The notes under the pieces are model-generated. The model saw only the letters and a list, made by a program, of their open reading frames with translations. It had not been told where the DNA came from and searched no databases. From the NCBI GenBank assembly GCA_963728295.1, contig CAVSKB010000015.1, positions 62,001-126,000 on the forward strand: a stretch of DNA of 64,000 bases, given 5' to 3'. This document shows positions 16,275 to 26,454 of the stretch, piece after piece. The DNA is from DATJKD01 sp963728295 (lineage in GTDB: Bacteria; Pseudomonadota; Gammaproteobacteria; Steroidobacterales; Steroidobacteraceae). Position 1 is the first letter of the stretch, and each line of letters begins with the position of its first letter. The position numbers and the translations under genes were made by a program.

Positions 16275-18063
16275 CGCACGGCGTGCGCGCGCGTAACCGC
16301 GTGGGCCGCGTGCGCGGCGCCTTCGTCGCGCTGCTCGCGCTCGCCTGGTGCGGGGTGACGCTCGCTGCGGACCGGATCCGCATCGAGATCGAAGGCGTCG
16401 ACCGGACGATCGCCGACAACGTCCGCTCGTATCTGACGCTGAGCAGATACCTGCAGCGCGACGACCTCACCGATCCGCAGGTGCGCCGGCTCGCGGATCG
16501 CGCCGTCGACGAGGCGACCGATGCCATGCGCCCGTTCGGGTACTACGCGCCGTCCGTGCGCAGCCGCACCACGCGCGACGACGAGAACTGGATCGTCCGC
16601 CTGTTCATCGTGCCGGGCGAACCGGTGCGATTCCAGGTCGTCGACGTCGCGATCAGCGGGCCGGGCGAGGCCGACACGACGCTGCGCTCGGTCATCCACA
16701 ACAGCACGGTCAAACCCGGCACGCGGCTCGAGCACCCGGCCTACGAGCGCCTCAAGCTCGAGCTGCTGCGAAGCGCACAGGAGCGCGGCTACCTTGACGC
16801 GAAACTGGATCGGCACGAGCTCATCGTCGATCCCGAGACGAGGACCGCCGATGTCCACGTCGCGCTCGCCACCGGCGGCCGCTACCAGTTCGGCAAGATC
16901 CTGATCGAGCAGAACGCGATCAGCGACCGGCTTTTCGCCGGCTACCTGCGCTTCGCCGAGGGCCAGCCCTATTCGCCGGAGCGCGTCCGCAGTACCCAGT
17001 TCGCACTCGAGGACAGCGCCTACTTCTCGACCATCTCCGTGCTGCCTGGGGACCGCGATCCCGTCAACCTGACGGTGCCGATCACGGTGCGAGGTGAACC
17101 GGTCAAGCGCGACCGCTACAGCGTCGGCGCCGGCTACGGCACCGACACCGGCGTGCGCGGGAAATTCACCTGGGACAACCGGAGGGTCAACCGCCAGGGA
17201 CACCGCTGGCAGGTCCAGGTGACGGCGTCCTCGATACAGAGCGAGGCGATCGCGCGCTACGTCATCCCGGTCGGCGACCCCTCGCTCGAGAAGCTCGAAT
17301 TCTCGACCGCCTACATCAACGAGGAGATCGGCGATCTCGAGAGCGAGCGCATCGAGGTCATCGGCGGCCTCACGCGAGGCGCTGGGGCGCTGGCAGCGCG
17401 TACTGTTCCTCAAGCTCGACGAGGAGCGGTCGACCTTTCCCGACGGCACCGACGCAGACCGCCCTGCTGCTCATCCCTGGCGTGAGCTACGCCAGCCTGC
17501 CACCGAACTTCCTCACTGGCTGGGTTCGCGACGCGGCCTACTATTTCGAGCTTTCCGGCAGTCCGCAGACGCTTGGATCGGACGCCTCGTACCTGCGGTT
17601 CGTCGGCCGTGCTGAGAAGGTCTGGCGCATCTCCGGTCCCTGGTATCTGCGGCTGCGCGGCGAGGTCGGCGCAAGCTGGATAAATGAGTTCTCGGAACTC
17701 CCGGCCTCGCAGCGCTTCTTTGCTGGCGGTGACCGCAGCGTGCGCGGTTTCGGGCTGAACGAGCTGTCACCGCCGGGGCCGCCGGACGAGAACGGCAATC
17801 CGACCGAAGGTGTCGGCGGAGAGAACAAGCTCATCGGGAGCATCGAGATCGAGCGCGATCTGCCGCGCGACTTCCGCATCGCCGCGTTCTACGACACGGG
17901 CAACGCCTTCAACGACTGGAACGATCCGCTCGAGTATTCGATCGGCGTCGGCATACGCTGGAAGCTGCCAATGCTGATGATCGGGCTCGACGTCGCCCAG
18001 GCGCTCTCGGAGCCGGGCAAGAACCCGCGACTGCACCTGAACATCACACAGGTGCTGCTGTGA
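16271..18063 (+). CDS. tamA: TamA outer-membrane translocation/assembly protein, two frameshifts
   Basis: Omp85-family protein that, with TamB, helps insert autotransporters and other barrels and contributes to lipid transport. A signal peptide ends at ...CGVTLAA; POTRA repeats follow (AMRPFGYYAPSVRS, YLDAKLDRHELIVD, YQFGKILIEQN), then barrel strands (YSVGAGYGTDTGVRGKFTW) and a C-terminal barrel with FFAGGDRSVRGFG, AAFYDTGNAFNDW and a final strand NITQVLL. The frame breaks at about 17383 and again near 17458. Dropping one G from a run of four and one base at the second site rejoins GAGRWQRVLFLKLDEERS and ALLLIPGVSYASL. The corrected length is about 596 aa, close to E. coli TamA. Its stop overlaps the tamB start. 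Confidence 0.87.
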
Positions 18064-21000
18064 CGCGACGGGTGCTCGCGATCGGCGGCATCCTGCTGCT
18101 CCTGGCCATCGTGGGGCTCACGGTGTGGGCCGGCTGGCTCATCAACACCGAGGCGGGGCTGCATTTCGTGCTGCGGCGGCTCGAAACCCTCTCTTCCGTA
18201 TCGATCACGACCAGCGGCGCGCGCGGCACCATCGGCGGGCCGCTCGCGTTCGACTCGCTGGTGATCGATCACGAGGCGGTGCGGATCGAAGCGCGCGACC
18301 TGCGTCTCGAACCCGAGCTCACCAACCTGCTTTCCAGGACGATCTCCATCACGCGTGCCGAGGCGGCCGCGATCGAGGTGACGTTGCACCGTCGGGAGCC
18401 GCAGCCCGCCGTCCGAGCCGCACTTCATGCCCCACCCGTTGCGTCTCGTGGTCGGAACCTTCGACCTGCGTCACGTCGCGCTCGTGCTCGCCAGCGGACA
18501 GCGATACGCCGTCGCTTCGATCACAGGGTCGCTGACGATGGACCACCGGGTGCTGAGCGCTCCGATCGTCACCGTCAGGGATCCCGCGGGCGAGCTCTCG
18601 GGCGAGGTACGACTCCGCGCGGCGCGGCCGATGGGCGTGAACGGCACGCTTTCCGGGCGCTGGCGGCTGCCGGACGGTCACGACTACCGGTTCTCGAGCG
18701 CGGTGGGCGGCAATCTCGACCGGCTGGGCACCAACCTCCGCCTGGTGCAGCCCGCGCGCCTGAGTTTCACGGGCAACGCGCTCGACCTGACGGGTACGCC
18801 GCGGGTGCTCGGCACGCTTCGTGCCATCGACTTCGACGGCTCGCCGTGGGTCCCTGCCGGTCGTTTCCCCCGGCTCAGCGGCTCGGTCGCGATCGATGCG
18901 GGGCGCAGCTCGATCGGTCTCGACGGCACGATCACTTCCAAGGACTTCATCGATGAGCCGCTGCGTCTGCAGGGCGGTGGAACATGGCAGGGCCGCGTCA
19001 TCGAGATCACAGCTCTCCGTGCGTGGTTGCCGCGCAGCGCCGCGTCGTTCACGACGTCCGGGACGATCGATCTCGCACCCGAATCGCCGGTGCTTGCGCT
19101 GCGCGGCGAGTGGTCGACGCTTCGCTGGCCGCTCACCGGCGAGCCCGTCGTCACGAGTGCGCTCGGAGCCTACCGCGTCGGCGGCAGCCTGCCTTACGCC
19201 TATGCGGTGAAAGCCGAGACCGCGGGCCCGCAGATACCGTCGGCGGCATGGGAGTCGACCGGGCTCGTCGGTCGCGACGCCCTCACCATCGAGGCCATCG
19301 ACGCATACACCTTGCGCGGCCGCATCCGCGGCGCGGGACGGCTGGCGTGGACGGGTGACCAGGCCTGGCGGTTTACTGCGCGGGCAAGCTCGCTCGACTT
19401 GCGCGGACTGCGCGCGGATCTCGACGGCCGTATCGACTTCGAGGGATCCATCGAGGGTCGCGGGTTCGGCGCCAACGCCCCACTGACCGCGCGTGTCGCA
19501 TCGCTCAGCGGCGTGCTGTGGGGCCGCGCGCTCAACGGCAAGGGCGAGATCGCGCGCCGGGACGGCGGCTACGAGCTAAGCGGCGTGCGCGTAACGAATG
19601 GCGATTCCTATGCGCAGATCGACGGCCGCTACGGCCCGACGATCGATCTTGCCCTGGACGCCGATCTTCGCTCGCTCGCCGTCGTCGACCCGCGGCTCTC
19701 GGGCAGGCTGGTCGCGAGCGGCCGCGCCCAGGGTACCGCCGCGCGCCCCTCGATCATCGGCAAGGCGTCACTCGCGGGACTTGCGTTACGGCGAGGTCTT
19801 CCTCGGAGCCGCCGACGCCGATGTCGATCTCGACCTCGGCGATAGACGGGATTCGCGCGTCGTGCTGCGCGCCAGCGAGATCGACAGCGGCGCGCTGCGG
19901 TTCGACCGTGCCGAGCTCCGCGCCAGTGGCCGGATCGGCGAGCACGAGTTGTCGTTCGAGGCCGCATCGCCCGGCGACGAGCGCTACCGTCTGGCGGGAT
20001 TCGAGGCGCGGGTCGCGGCGCGCGGCGCCTTCGAGATCGACCGGCGCCGCTGGCACGGCGAGCTCGTATCCACAAAGCTCAGCTTCCCGGATGGCAGCGC
20101 GACGCTGCTGCAGCCGGCGGCGCTCGACCTGTCGCCCGAGGCGATGAGTGCCGCGCCGATCTGTCTCGAGACCGGCGAGGCGCGGCTCTGCGCGGAGGGG
20201 CAGTGGACGCAGACGCCCGCGAGCGCTGGCGGCTGATCTACAGCGCGCAGGACTGGCCGCTCAAGCGTGCTGCTCACCTCGCTGCTCGGCTGGCGCGAGT
20301 TCGACGGGACGCTCCAGGCGAGCGGCTGGATCGGCAAGGAGCCGGGCCAGGACTGGCTCGGCGCGACCACGGTCCTGCTCGACAAGGCGAGCTTCGACAT
20401 ACCGCGCAACAAGTTCCGCACCGAGCGCGTGCACCTCGGAGGCGGCCGGCTCGATCTGTTCGCAGAGCAGGACCACATCCGCGGCAAAACTCGATCTCTC
20501 CGTCGGCGAGAACGCGCGGATCCAGGGCGAAGCGCGCGCGGAGCGCGTCGCGGGTGCGCCTTGGGCCGAGTTCCCGGTAGCGGGTAAGCTGCACGGCGGC
20601 TCGGAGGCGCTCACCGCGTTGCCGCTCTTCGTGCCGGAGATCGACCGCTCGGCCGGACGGCTGGATGCCGAGGTCAAGATGAACGGAACGCTCGGCGAGC
20701 CGCTTTTCAACGGCGAGTTCGCAGTGACCGACGGACGGTTCGAGTTCTACCGCACGAATTTCATCCTCGCGGACGCGCAGCTCTCAGGCCGTTTCGAAGG
20801 CGATGAGCTCAGCTTCCAGGGTCGGGGCACGACCTCGGGTGGGTCGGTAACCCTCGATGGACGCTTCCGCTGGCCCGAGGGGGTGATGAACGGCTCGATG
20901 CGGCTCAAGGGCGACAGGCTCCTCGTCGCCGATACGCCTGAGTACCGCATCGTCGCCTCGCCCGATCTCACCGTCACCGCAGGCACCAACGGCTATCTCG

Positions 21001-21836
21001 TCACCGGCCAGGTGCAGATCCCGACCGCGCTGATCGCGCCGAAGGACCTCACGACCTCGGTCAGCACGTCACGCGACGAGCGCATCGTCGGCATCGATAC
21101 GGACGACGACGCGCCTTCGACGCTCGAGCGGGTCCGCAGCCAGATCGACGTCGTGCTCGGCGACGACGTGCGTGTCGACAGCTACGGCCTGAAAGCGAAA
21201 CTGGGCGGCGCGGTCACCGTGCTCACCCGGCCCGCGGACGTCGCTCGCGGGCAGGGCGCGATCAATGTCGTATCGGGCGAATACAAGGCTTTCGGGCAGG
21301 ACGTCCGCATCACCCGCGGACGGCTCTCCTACGACAACACGCCGCTCTCCCAGCCGACGCTCGACCTCGTCGCCGAGCGGCGCATCGAGGACGAGGACGT
21401 GACCGTCGCCGTCAACGTCCGCGGCCAGCTCGACCACCCCTTCATCACCATTACCTCGACGCCGGCGATGTCCTCGAACGAGGCGCTGTCCTATCTGCTG
21501 ACGGGCCGCTCGGTCAATACATTGCAGTCCGGCGAAGTCCAGGCACTCGACAGTGCGGCCCAGAGCCTGGCAATCGGCGGCGGCGGTCTGCTGCTCGGCG
21601 GCATCGGCAGCCGGCTCGGGCTCGACGCGGTGACCGTCGAAAGCTCGGGCACCGACGACACCTCGGTGGTGCTCGGAAAGTACCTCAACCCCAGGCTGTT
21701 CGTGAGTTACGGCATCTCGATCGCGGAATCGATCAACACCATCAAGCTGCGTTACACCCTGAATCAGAAATGGGCACTGAAGGCCGAGGCCGGTCTCGAC
21801 CAGAGCGCCGATATCGAATACCGCATCGAGCGCTGA
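18060..21836 (+). CDS. tamB: TamB inner-membrane/periplasmic assembly protein, five frameshifts
   Basis: Partner of TamA, a long AsmA-like periplasmic beta-helix protein that spans to the outer membrane. Starts at GTG 18060 overlapping the tamA stop (GTGA). An N-terminal anchor helix (VLAIGGILLLLAIVGLTVWA) precedes the AsmA-like region; the conserved C-terminal TamB domain contains ARIQGEARAERV, DDVRVDSYGLKAKL, YKAFGQDVRITRGRLSYD and SNEALSYLLTGRS. Frame changes fall near 18411, 19780, 20215, 20262 and 20483. Four look like an added base (for example AAAA at 20483) and one like a lost base. Corrected length is about 1258 aa, right for the family. I regard the gene as intact in the organism. 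Confidence 0.85.
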
Positions 21837-21857
21837 GCATCGCCGCGGGCGCGACAG

Positions 21858-22475
21858 TCAGTCGAAGTCCGCAGGCAACGGCTGCTTTCGCCAGTGCTCG
21901 TTCAGCCGGGCCACCTGCGCGGGGGTGCTGCGCCCCAGCGACATCGGGGGCAGACGATCGACGTCGAAGAAGCCCGCTGCATCGGTCTCGTAGCTGCCGC
22001 GTGGCTCCCCGCCGAGCATCTCGCAGAGGAAGAGCGCCTTCCAGCTGTGAAAGAGTCCCGGCGAGGGTCCGTGCAGCCGCCGGTCCAGCAGTGCCGCGAG
22101 CGAAACCGCCCGGCTCCGTATGCCCGATTCCTGCTCGATCTCGCGCGTCACCGCCTGCGAGGGGCTCTCGCCCACGTCGGCCCAGCCGCCGGGAAGCGTC
22201 CAGAGACCGTCGGCCCGCTCGCGGACGAGAAGCACCGCTCCGCCGCGGAATATCGCACCGCGCACCTCGATCTTCGGCGTGACGTATCCCTCCTCGCGGG
22301 ACCAGAGTGCGAGCACCCGCGCACTGCGCGCCGGATCGCCGTCCGTCAGCAGCTCCGCGGCGATCCGCTCGATCTCATCGTAGCGCTCGCGGTCGTACTC
22401 GCCCGAGCAGTAGTGAAGCCCGGTCCGCGCGAGCGCGTGAAGCCGTCGTGCGGCGTCGAGCAGTCGGTCGCTCAT
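21858..22475 (-). CDS. Nudix hydrolase with N-terminal helical domain
   Basis: A 205-aa Nudix hydrolase. The Nudix box is complete: GGWADVGESPSQAVTREIEQ followed by ESG. It is preceded by VRERADGLWTLPGG. About 60 N-terminal residues (starting MSDRLLDAARRLHALARTGL, with LHYCSGEYDRERYDEIERIA) form the extra domain seen in a subset of bacterial Nudix proteins annotated as NUDIX hydrolase N-terminal. Substrate unknown; likely a nucleoside diphosphate derivative. It is divergent from argR, its start lying 126 bases from the argR GTG, and converges with tamB. Confidence 0.87.
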   Translation of the reverse strand: MSDRLLDAARRLHALARTGLHYCSGEYDRERYDEIERIAAELLTDGDPARSARVLALWSREEGYVTPKIEVRGAIFRGGAVLLVRERADGLWTLPGGWADVGESPSQAVTREIEQESGIRSRAVSLAALLDRRLHGPSPGLFHSWKALFLCEMLGGEPRGSYETDAAGFFDVDRLPPMSLGRSTPAQVARLNEHWRKQPLPADFD

Positions 22476-22547
22476 TCGCTCATTGTCGCCCGAGGTGAGC
22501 GGCGACGCACGCGTCGCGACACCGGTCGTGGTGCGTACTTGACACTG

Positions 22548-22586
22548 TTTGCATATTTATGCAGAGTGGCGGCGTTTTTATTCATA
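22548..22586. promoter_or_regulatory. Tandem ARG boxes (ArgR operator)
   Basis: Two 18-bp sites separated by 3 bp, the classic ArgR hexamer operator. The first (22548-22565) has the near-perfect inverted repeat TGCATA-TT-TATGCA. The second (22569-22586) is weaker, with only the right half ATTCATA well kept. A TTGACA at 22539-22544 lies immediately upstream and may be the -35 element, though no good -10 is seen. This predicts arginine-dependent autorepression of argR and the operon behind it. Confidence 0.75.
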
Positions 22587-22600
22587 GGACCTGCGGAGCC

Positions 22601-23053
22601 GTGGCGACCGAACCCAGTCCGCTGCTGCGCCGTGCCGCGATCGCACGGATCCTGCGCCAGTCTGCCGTCGGCCGGCAGTCCGAGCTCGTCGCACTGCTGC
22701 GCCGCGAAGGCTTCGACGCCACGCAGTCGAGCGTCAGCCGTGACCTGCGCGAGCTCGGCGTCGCCAAGGCGGGCGATCGCTACCTGCTGCCGGCCGTCGA
22801 GGACGCCCTCACTCCGAGCCACTTCGAGGCCGTGAGCGGATTCCTGAAGGATTTCCGTCATGCGGGCGCCTGCCTGACGGTACTTCGCACCATGGTTGGC
22901 AGCGCGCAGAGCGTTGCGATCGCCATCGACAAGGCGCGCTGGCCCGAGGTCGTCGGCACGATCGCCGGCGACGACACCATCTTCATCGCGACCGGCAACG
23001 CCCGCCTGCAGCGCAAGCTCGCCGAGCGGCTGCGCGCCAGTTTCTCCCGCTGA
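22601..23053 (+). CDS. argR: Arginine repressor ArgR
   Basis: Arginine-responsive transcription factor of 150 aa. The N-terminal winged helix includes AAIARILRQSAVGRQSELVA and the recognition stretch ATQSSVSRDLRELGVAK, close to the family consensus. The C-terminal domain carries VLRTMVGSAQSVAIAIDKA and the arginine-binding/trimer GTIAGDDTIFIA (the GDDT motif). The GTG at 22601 is chosen over the ATG at 22559 because that ATG sits inside the ARG box, a GGAG site precedes the GTG, and 150 aa is the normal ArgR length. First gene of the arginine operon; argG follows after 10 bases. Confidence 0.92.
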   Translation: MATEPSPLLRRAAIARILRQSAVGRQSELVALLRREGFDATQSSVSRDLRELGVAKAGDRYLLPAVEDALTPSHFEAVSGFLKDFRHAGACLTVLRTMVGSAQSVAIAIDKARWPEVVGTIAGDDTIFIATGNARLQRKLAERLRASFSR

Positions 23054-23063
23054 GGCCCGCAGC

Positions 23064-24281
23064 ATGACGAACTCATCGACGGGGGCGCGACCCATCCTGC
23101 TCGCATTCTCCGGAGGTCTCGACACCTCCTTCTGCGTTCCGTGGCTCGCCGAGACGCATGGGCGGCCGATAATTACGCTCACCGTCGATACCGGCGGCAT
23201 CGATGCCGATGCGGCGCGCATGCTCGAGGATCGCTCGCGCGCGCTCGGCGCCGTCGCGCACCATCTCGTCGATGCGCGGGCCGGATACTTCGAACAGGTG
23301 CTGCGCTACCTCGTGATGGGCAACGTGCGGCGCGGCAACCTCTATCCGCTGTGCGTCGGCGCCGAGCGCGTGCTGCAGGCGCAGACCGTCGCGCAGTGGG
23401 CGACACGGCTCGCCAGCGACACGGTAGCGCACGGCTCGACCGCCGCCGGCAACGACCAGGTGCGGTTCGAGGTGGCGCTCCGCACGCTCGCGCCCGGGCT
23501 CGAGATCCTGGCACCGGTCCGCGACCGCGCCTTCAAGCGACCGGAGCAGGTCGCGTACCTCGAATCGCGCGGATTGCCGGTGCCGCCCTTCGGGGCTGCG
23601 TACTCAGTCAACCGCGGCCTGTGGGGCGTGACGATCGGCGGAAAGGAGACCTTGAGCTCCCAGGGGAGCATTCCGGAGTCCGCCTGGGTGCTGACGCGCG
23701 GCGCCTTCGATCAGCCGCGCGAGCCCGAGCGCCACACGATCGGCTTCGAATCCGGCGTGCCGTGCTCGCTCGACCGCGAGCCGATGTCGCCGGTCGCGTT
23801 GATCGAGCATCTCGAATCGATGGCCGCGCCGTTCGGCATCGGCCGCGGTATCCACCTGGGCGACACGATCATCGGCTTCAAGGGCCGCGTCGCGTTCGAG
23901 GCGCCGGCCGCCGAGGTGCTGCTCACCGCACACCGCGAGCTCGAGAAGCTCGTGCTGTCTGCGCGCCAGGCGCGCATCAAGGACCAGCTCGCCGCGACCT
24001 ATGGCGATCTCGTCCACGAGGGCCAGCACCTCGATCCGGTGTGCCGCGACATCGAGGCGGCGTTCATGGCCTCACAGCGGCGCGTCACGGGCGAGGTCCA
24101 CGTCCTGCTGCGATGCGGCGCGGCCTTCGTCGAGGGTGTCGAATCGCCCTACTCGCTGATGAAGGCGTCGAAGGGCGCCTACGGAGAATCCGCCGGCGAA
24201 TGGACCGCCGCGGAGGCGCATGGCTACTCGAAGATGCTGGCGCTGCCGGGCATCTTCTACACGCGCGCGGGCCGCCAGTAG
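23064..24281 (+). CDS. argG: Argininosuccinate synthase
   Basis: Condenses citrulline and aspartate with ATP to argininosuccinate. The ATP pyrophosphatase loop LAFSGGLDTSFCVPWL is at residue 12. The citrulline/aspartate region has GSTAAGNDQVRFE, a Xanthomonas-like variant of the usual GKGNDQVRF. Other conserved stretches are SVNRGLWG and GFKGRVAFEAPAAEVLL. Length 405 aa fits the family. The start ATG at 23064 lies 10 bases after argR. The DUF1611 gene follows 24 bases downstream, so both are in the arg operon. Confidence 0.92.
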   Translation: MTNSSTGARPILLAFSGGLDTSFCVPWLAETHGRPIITLTVDTGGIDADAARMLEDRSRALGAVAHHLVDARAGYFEQVLRYLVMGNVRRGNLYPLCVGAERVLQAQTVAQWATRLASDTVAHGSTAAGNDQVRFEVALRTLAPGLEILAPVRDRAFKRPEQVAYLESRGLPVPPFGAAYSVNRGLWGVTIGGKETLSSQGSIPESAWVLTRGAFDQPREPERHTIGFESGVPCSLDREPMSPVALIEHLESMAAPFGIGRGIHLGDTIIGFKGRVAFEAPAAEVLLTAHRELEKLVLSARQARIKDQLAATYGDLVHEGQHLDPVCRDIEAAFMASQRRVTGEVHVLLRCGAAFVEGVESPYSLMKASKGAYGESAGEWTAAEAHGYSKMLALPGIFYTRAGRQ

Positions 24282-24305
24282 CGGCAGCCATCCGGGAGCC
24301 GACCG

Positions 24306-25385
24306 ATGAAGACCCTCGTCGTCGACAAGATCGCCTCGATCGCCCAGGCCGCGGGTCTCGGGCACGAGCTGCGCGTCGCAACCAGCGACATCCCCTGCGA
24401 GGAAGGGGTGCTGCTCGTCGTCGAGATCCTCACCAACAAGTCGAACTACAACACGCTCGAGCTCACGAGCGGCCGCATGGCGAAGCTCGCGCGCGGCGAC
24501 GTGATCGTGGGCGCGCTCGGTCATCGGCAGGCGCTCTTCGGCTACTCGGGGCACGTTCCCGACAAGGTCGAGGCCGGCGACGTGCTGCAGGTGCTCAACA
24601 TCGGCGGCGTGCTCGGCATCTGCGACTCGATCAACCCCGACAAGGGCAAGCCCTTCGACTGCCGGGTGCTGGGTGGGGTCCTGCAGTTTCCGTTTCTCGG
24701 CGAGCGGATCGGCGTACCGGCGCGGATCGGGCACCGCAAGCTGGACCCGGCGGCGGGTCTCGATACGCACGGAGTCCCGGTGGTCGCGCTTGCGGGGACG
24801 TGCATGGAAGCCGGGAAGACCGCGGCCGCATGCGCGATCGTGAGCCGCATGCGGCACCGCGGGCTCGCGGTGAACGCCTTCAAGGCCACGGGCGTCTCGC
24901 TGCGGCGCGACATCCTCGCCATGGAGGACGCGGGCGCGCGGCGCAGCATGATCTTCACCGACCTGGGCGTGGTCACGACCACCGCTGCAAACGGCCCGGC
25001 GCTCACGCGCACGATGCTGACCGAGATGACCCAGGACAAGCCGGACGTCGTCGTGTTCGAGCTCGGCGACGGAATCCTCGGCGCCTATGGGGTCGAGGCG
25101 ATCCTGTCGACACCGGACATCCGCCGTGTCCTGTCCGCGGTCGTGCTGTCCGCGAACGACCCGGTCGCGGCGTGGGGCGGCGTCAAGCTGCTGCGCGAGC
25201 GTTTCGACATCGAGCCATGCGCCGTGACCGGTCCCGCGACCGACAACGCGGTCGGCGTCCGGATCATCGAGGAACAGATGGGCGTTCACGCATGCAACGC
25301 GATGACCGCGGGTGCTGCGCTCGGCGATCACATCCTCGAGAGCTTAGGGATAGGCGCCCGGCTTGCACACGCGGTGAGCGAATGA
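24306..25385 (+). CDS. DUF1611 P-loop protein inside the arginine operon (DgcN-like)
   Basis: A 359-aa protein of the DUF1611 family. After an N-terminal domain of about 150 residues (LVVEILTNKSNYNTLELTSG, LGICDSINPDKGKPFDCRVL) comes a Walker A motif, VVALAGTCMEAGKTAAACAI, then KATGVSLRRDI and VVFELGDGILGAYGVEAIL. Family members called DgcN are reported to N-acetylate D-glutamate, so an amino-acylglutamate chemistry is plausible. Its position between argG and argC, with an ATGA overlap into argC (25382-25385), makes it an operon member rather than a passenger. No argA or argE is seen in the operon, so it may supply N-acylated glutamate; this is inference. Start ATG at 24306 after a GGAG-like site. 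Confidence 0.8.
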   Translation: MKTLVVDKIASIAQAAGLGHELRVATSDIPCEEGVLLVVEILTNKSNYNTLELTSGRMAKLARGDVIVGALGHRQALFGYSGHVPDKVEAGDVLQVLNIGGVLGICDSINPDKGKPFDCRVLGGVLQFPFLGERIGVPARIGHRKLDPAAGLDTHGVPVVALAGTCMEAGKTAAACAIVSRMRHRGLAVNAFKATGVSLRRDILAMEDAGARRSMIFTDLGVVTTTAANGPALTRTMLTEMTQDKPDVVVFELGDGILGAYGVEAILSTPDIRRVLSAVVLSANDPVAAWGGVKLLRERFDIEPCAVTGPATDNAVGVRIIEEQMGVHACNAMTAGAALGDHILESLGIGARLAHAVSE

Positions 25386-26443
25386 GAGAGCGGACTCCCG
25401 CGATCGTTCTCGGCGGCACCGGCTACGTCGCGGGCGAGCTGCTGCGGCTGCTCGCCGCTCACCCGCGACTCGACCTGGCCGCCGTCGCGTCGGACAGCCA
25501 GCCCGACACGCCGGTCGCGCAGTTCTTTCCGCATCTGCAGCCGGTGCTGCCGCACCTGCGCTTTGCGGGACACGACGAGATCGTCGAGTACGTGGCCGCC
25601 AACCCTGTCACCGCGGTCCTTTCCGCCGCGCCGCATGGCGTCTCGGCCGGTCTGATCGACCGGCTGCTCGGCGCCGCCGAGGCGGCCGGCACGCGGCTGC
25701 GCGTCGTCGACATCTCCGCCGACTTCCGATACCCGACGGCCGCCGCTTACGAGCGCGTCTACAAGCACGGGCACGCCGCGCCTGCGCGCATCGCGGAGTT
25801 CAGCTGCGCGGTTCCCGAGCACGCCTCGGATCTCACCACACCGCACGTCGCGCACCCCGGCTGTTTCGCGACGGCGGTGCTTCTCGCGAGCGTGCCGCTG
25901 CTCTCGCTCGGCCTCGTCGAGCCGCGGCTGTTCGTCACGGGCATCACCGGCAGCACGGGATCCGGTCGCCAGCCGACACCGGGCACGCATCACCCGCAGC
26001 GGCATGGCGACCTGTACGCCTATGGCGCGCTCGCGCACCGGCACACGCCCGAGATCGCCGCGCTGGCCGCGGCCGCCTCCGGCGTGGAGGCGCACTTCGC
26101 GTTCGTGCCGCACTCCGGGCCCTTCGCACGCGGTATCCACGTCACGGTGCAGGCCGTAGCCAGTGAGCCGATCACGACGCCGGCGCTGCTCCAGGCACTC
26201 GCGGAAAGCTACGAGCAGTCGCCGTTCGTGCACGTCGGCCCGGAGCTGCCGCGCGTCAAGGACGTGGCCGGCAGCAACTTCGCGCGCCTCTCGGGTGTCG
26301 CCGGCGGTGGAACCGTCGCGGTGATGTGCGTGATCGACAACCTCGTCAAGGGTGCCGCGGGCGGAGCGATCCAGTGGATGAACCGCATGCTGGGCATCGA
26401 CGAGACCGCCGGACTCATGTCTCCGGCACCCGGCTGGACCTGA
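25382..26443 (+). CDS. argC: N-acetyl-gamma-glutamyl-phosphate reductase
   Basis: NADPH-dependent reductase of the third arginine step, 353 aa. The Rossmann motif AIVLGGTGYVAGELLRLL is at the N-terminus. VVDISADFRYP and the catalytic cysteine in HPGCFATAVLL follow, then SGSTGSGR-like ITGSTGSGRQPTPGTHHP and the C-terminal FVPHSGPFARGIHVTV. The sequence resembles the Xanthomonas/Bacteroidetes branch (HPGCFATA instead of GCYPTA). The start overlaps the DUF1611 stop (ATGA) and the argD gene begins 11 bases after the stop. Confidence 0.92.
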   Translation: MRERTPAIVLGGTGYVAGELLRLLAAHPRLDLAAVASDSQPDTPVAQFFPHLQPVLPHLRFAGHDEIVEYVAANPVTAVLSAAPHGVSAGLIDRLLGAAEAAGTRLRVVDISADFRYPTAAAYERVYKHGHAAPARIAEFSCAVPEHASDLTTPHVAHPGCFATAVLLASVPLLSLGLVEPRLFVTGITGSTGSGRQPTPGTHHPQRHGDLYAYGALAHRHTPEIAALAAAASGVEAHFAFVPHSGPFARGIHVTVQAVASEPITTPALLQALAESYEQSPFVHVGPELPRVKDVAGSNFARLSGVAGGGTVAVMCVIDNLVKGAAGGAIQWMNRMLGIDETAGLMSPAPGWT

Positions 26444-26454
26444 GAGGCGCAGGA

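Noticed and set aside
22539..22544. TTGACA as a full promoter for argR
   Set aside because: The hexamer is perfect, but no acceptable -10 lies 16-18 bases downstream, so only the ARG boxes are called and the -35 is noted as a possibility.
23141..26443. A single 1100-codon frame covering argG, DUF1611 and argC
   Set aside because: Only the argC part is protein-like. The earlier portion is a GC-driven shadow of argG and the DUF1611 gene.
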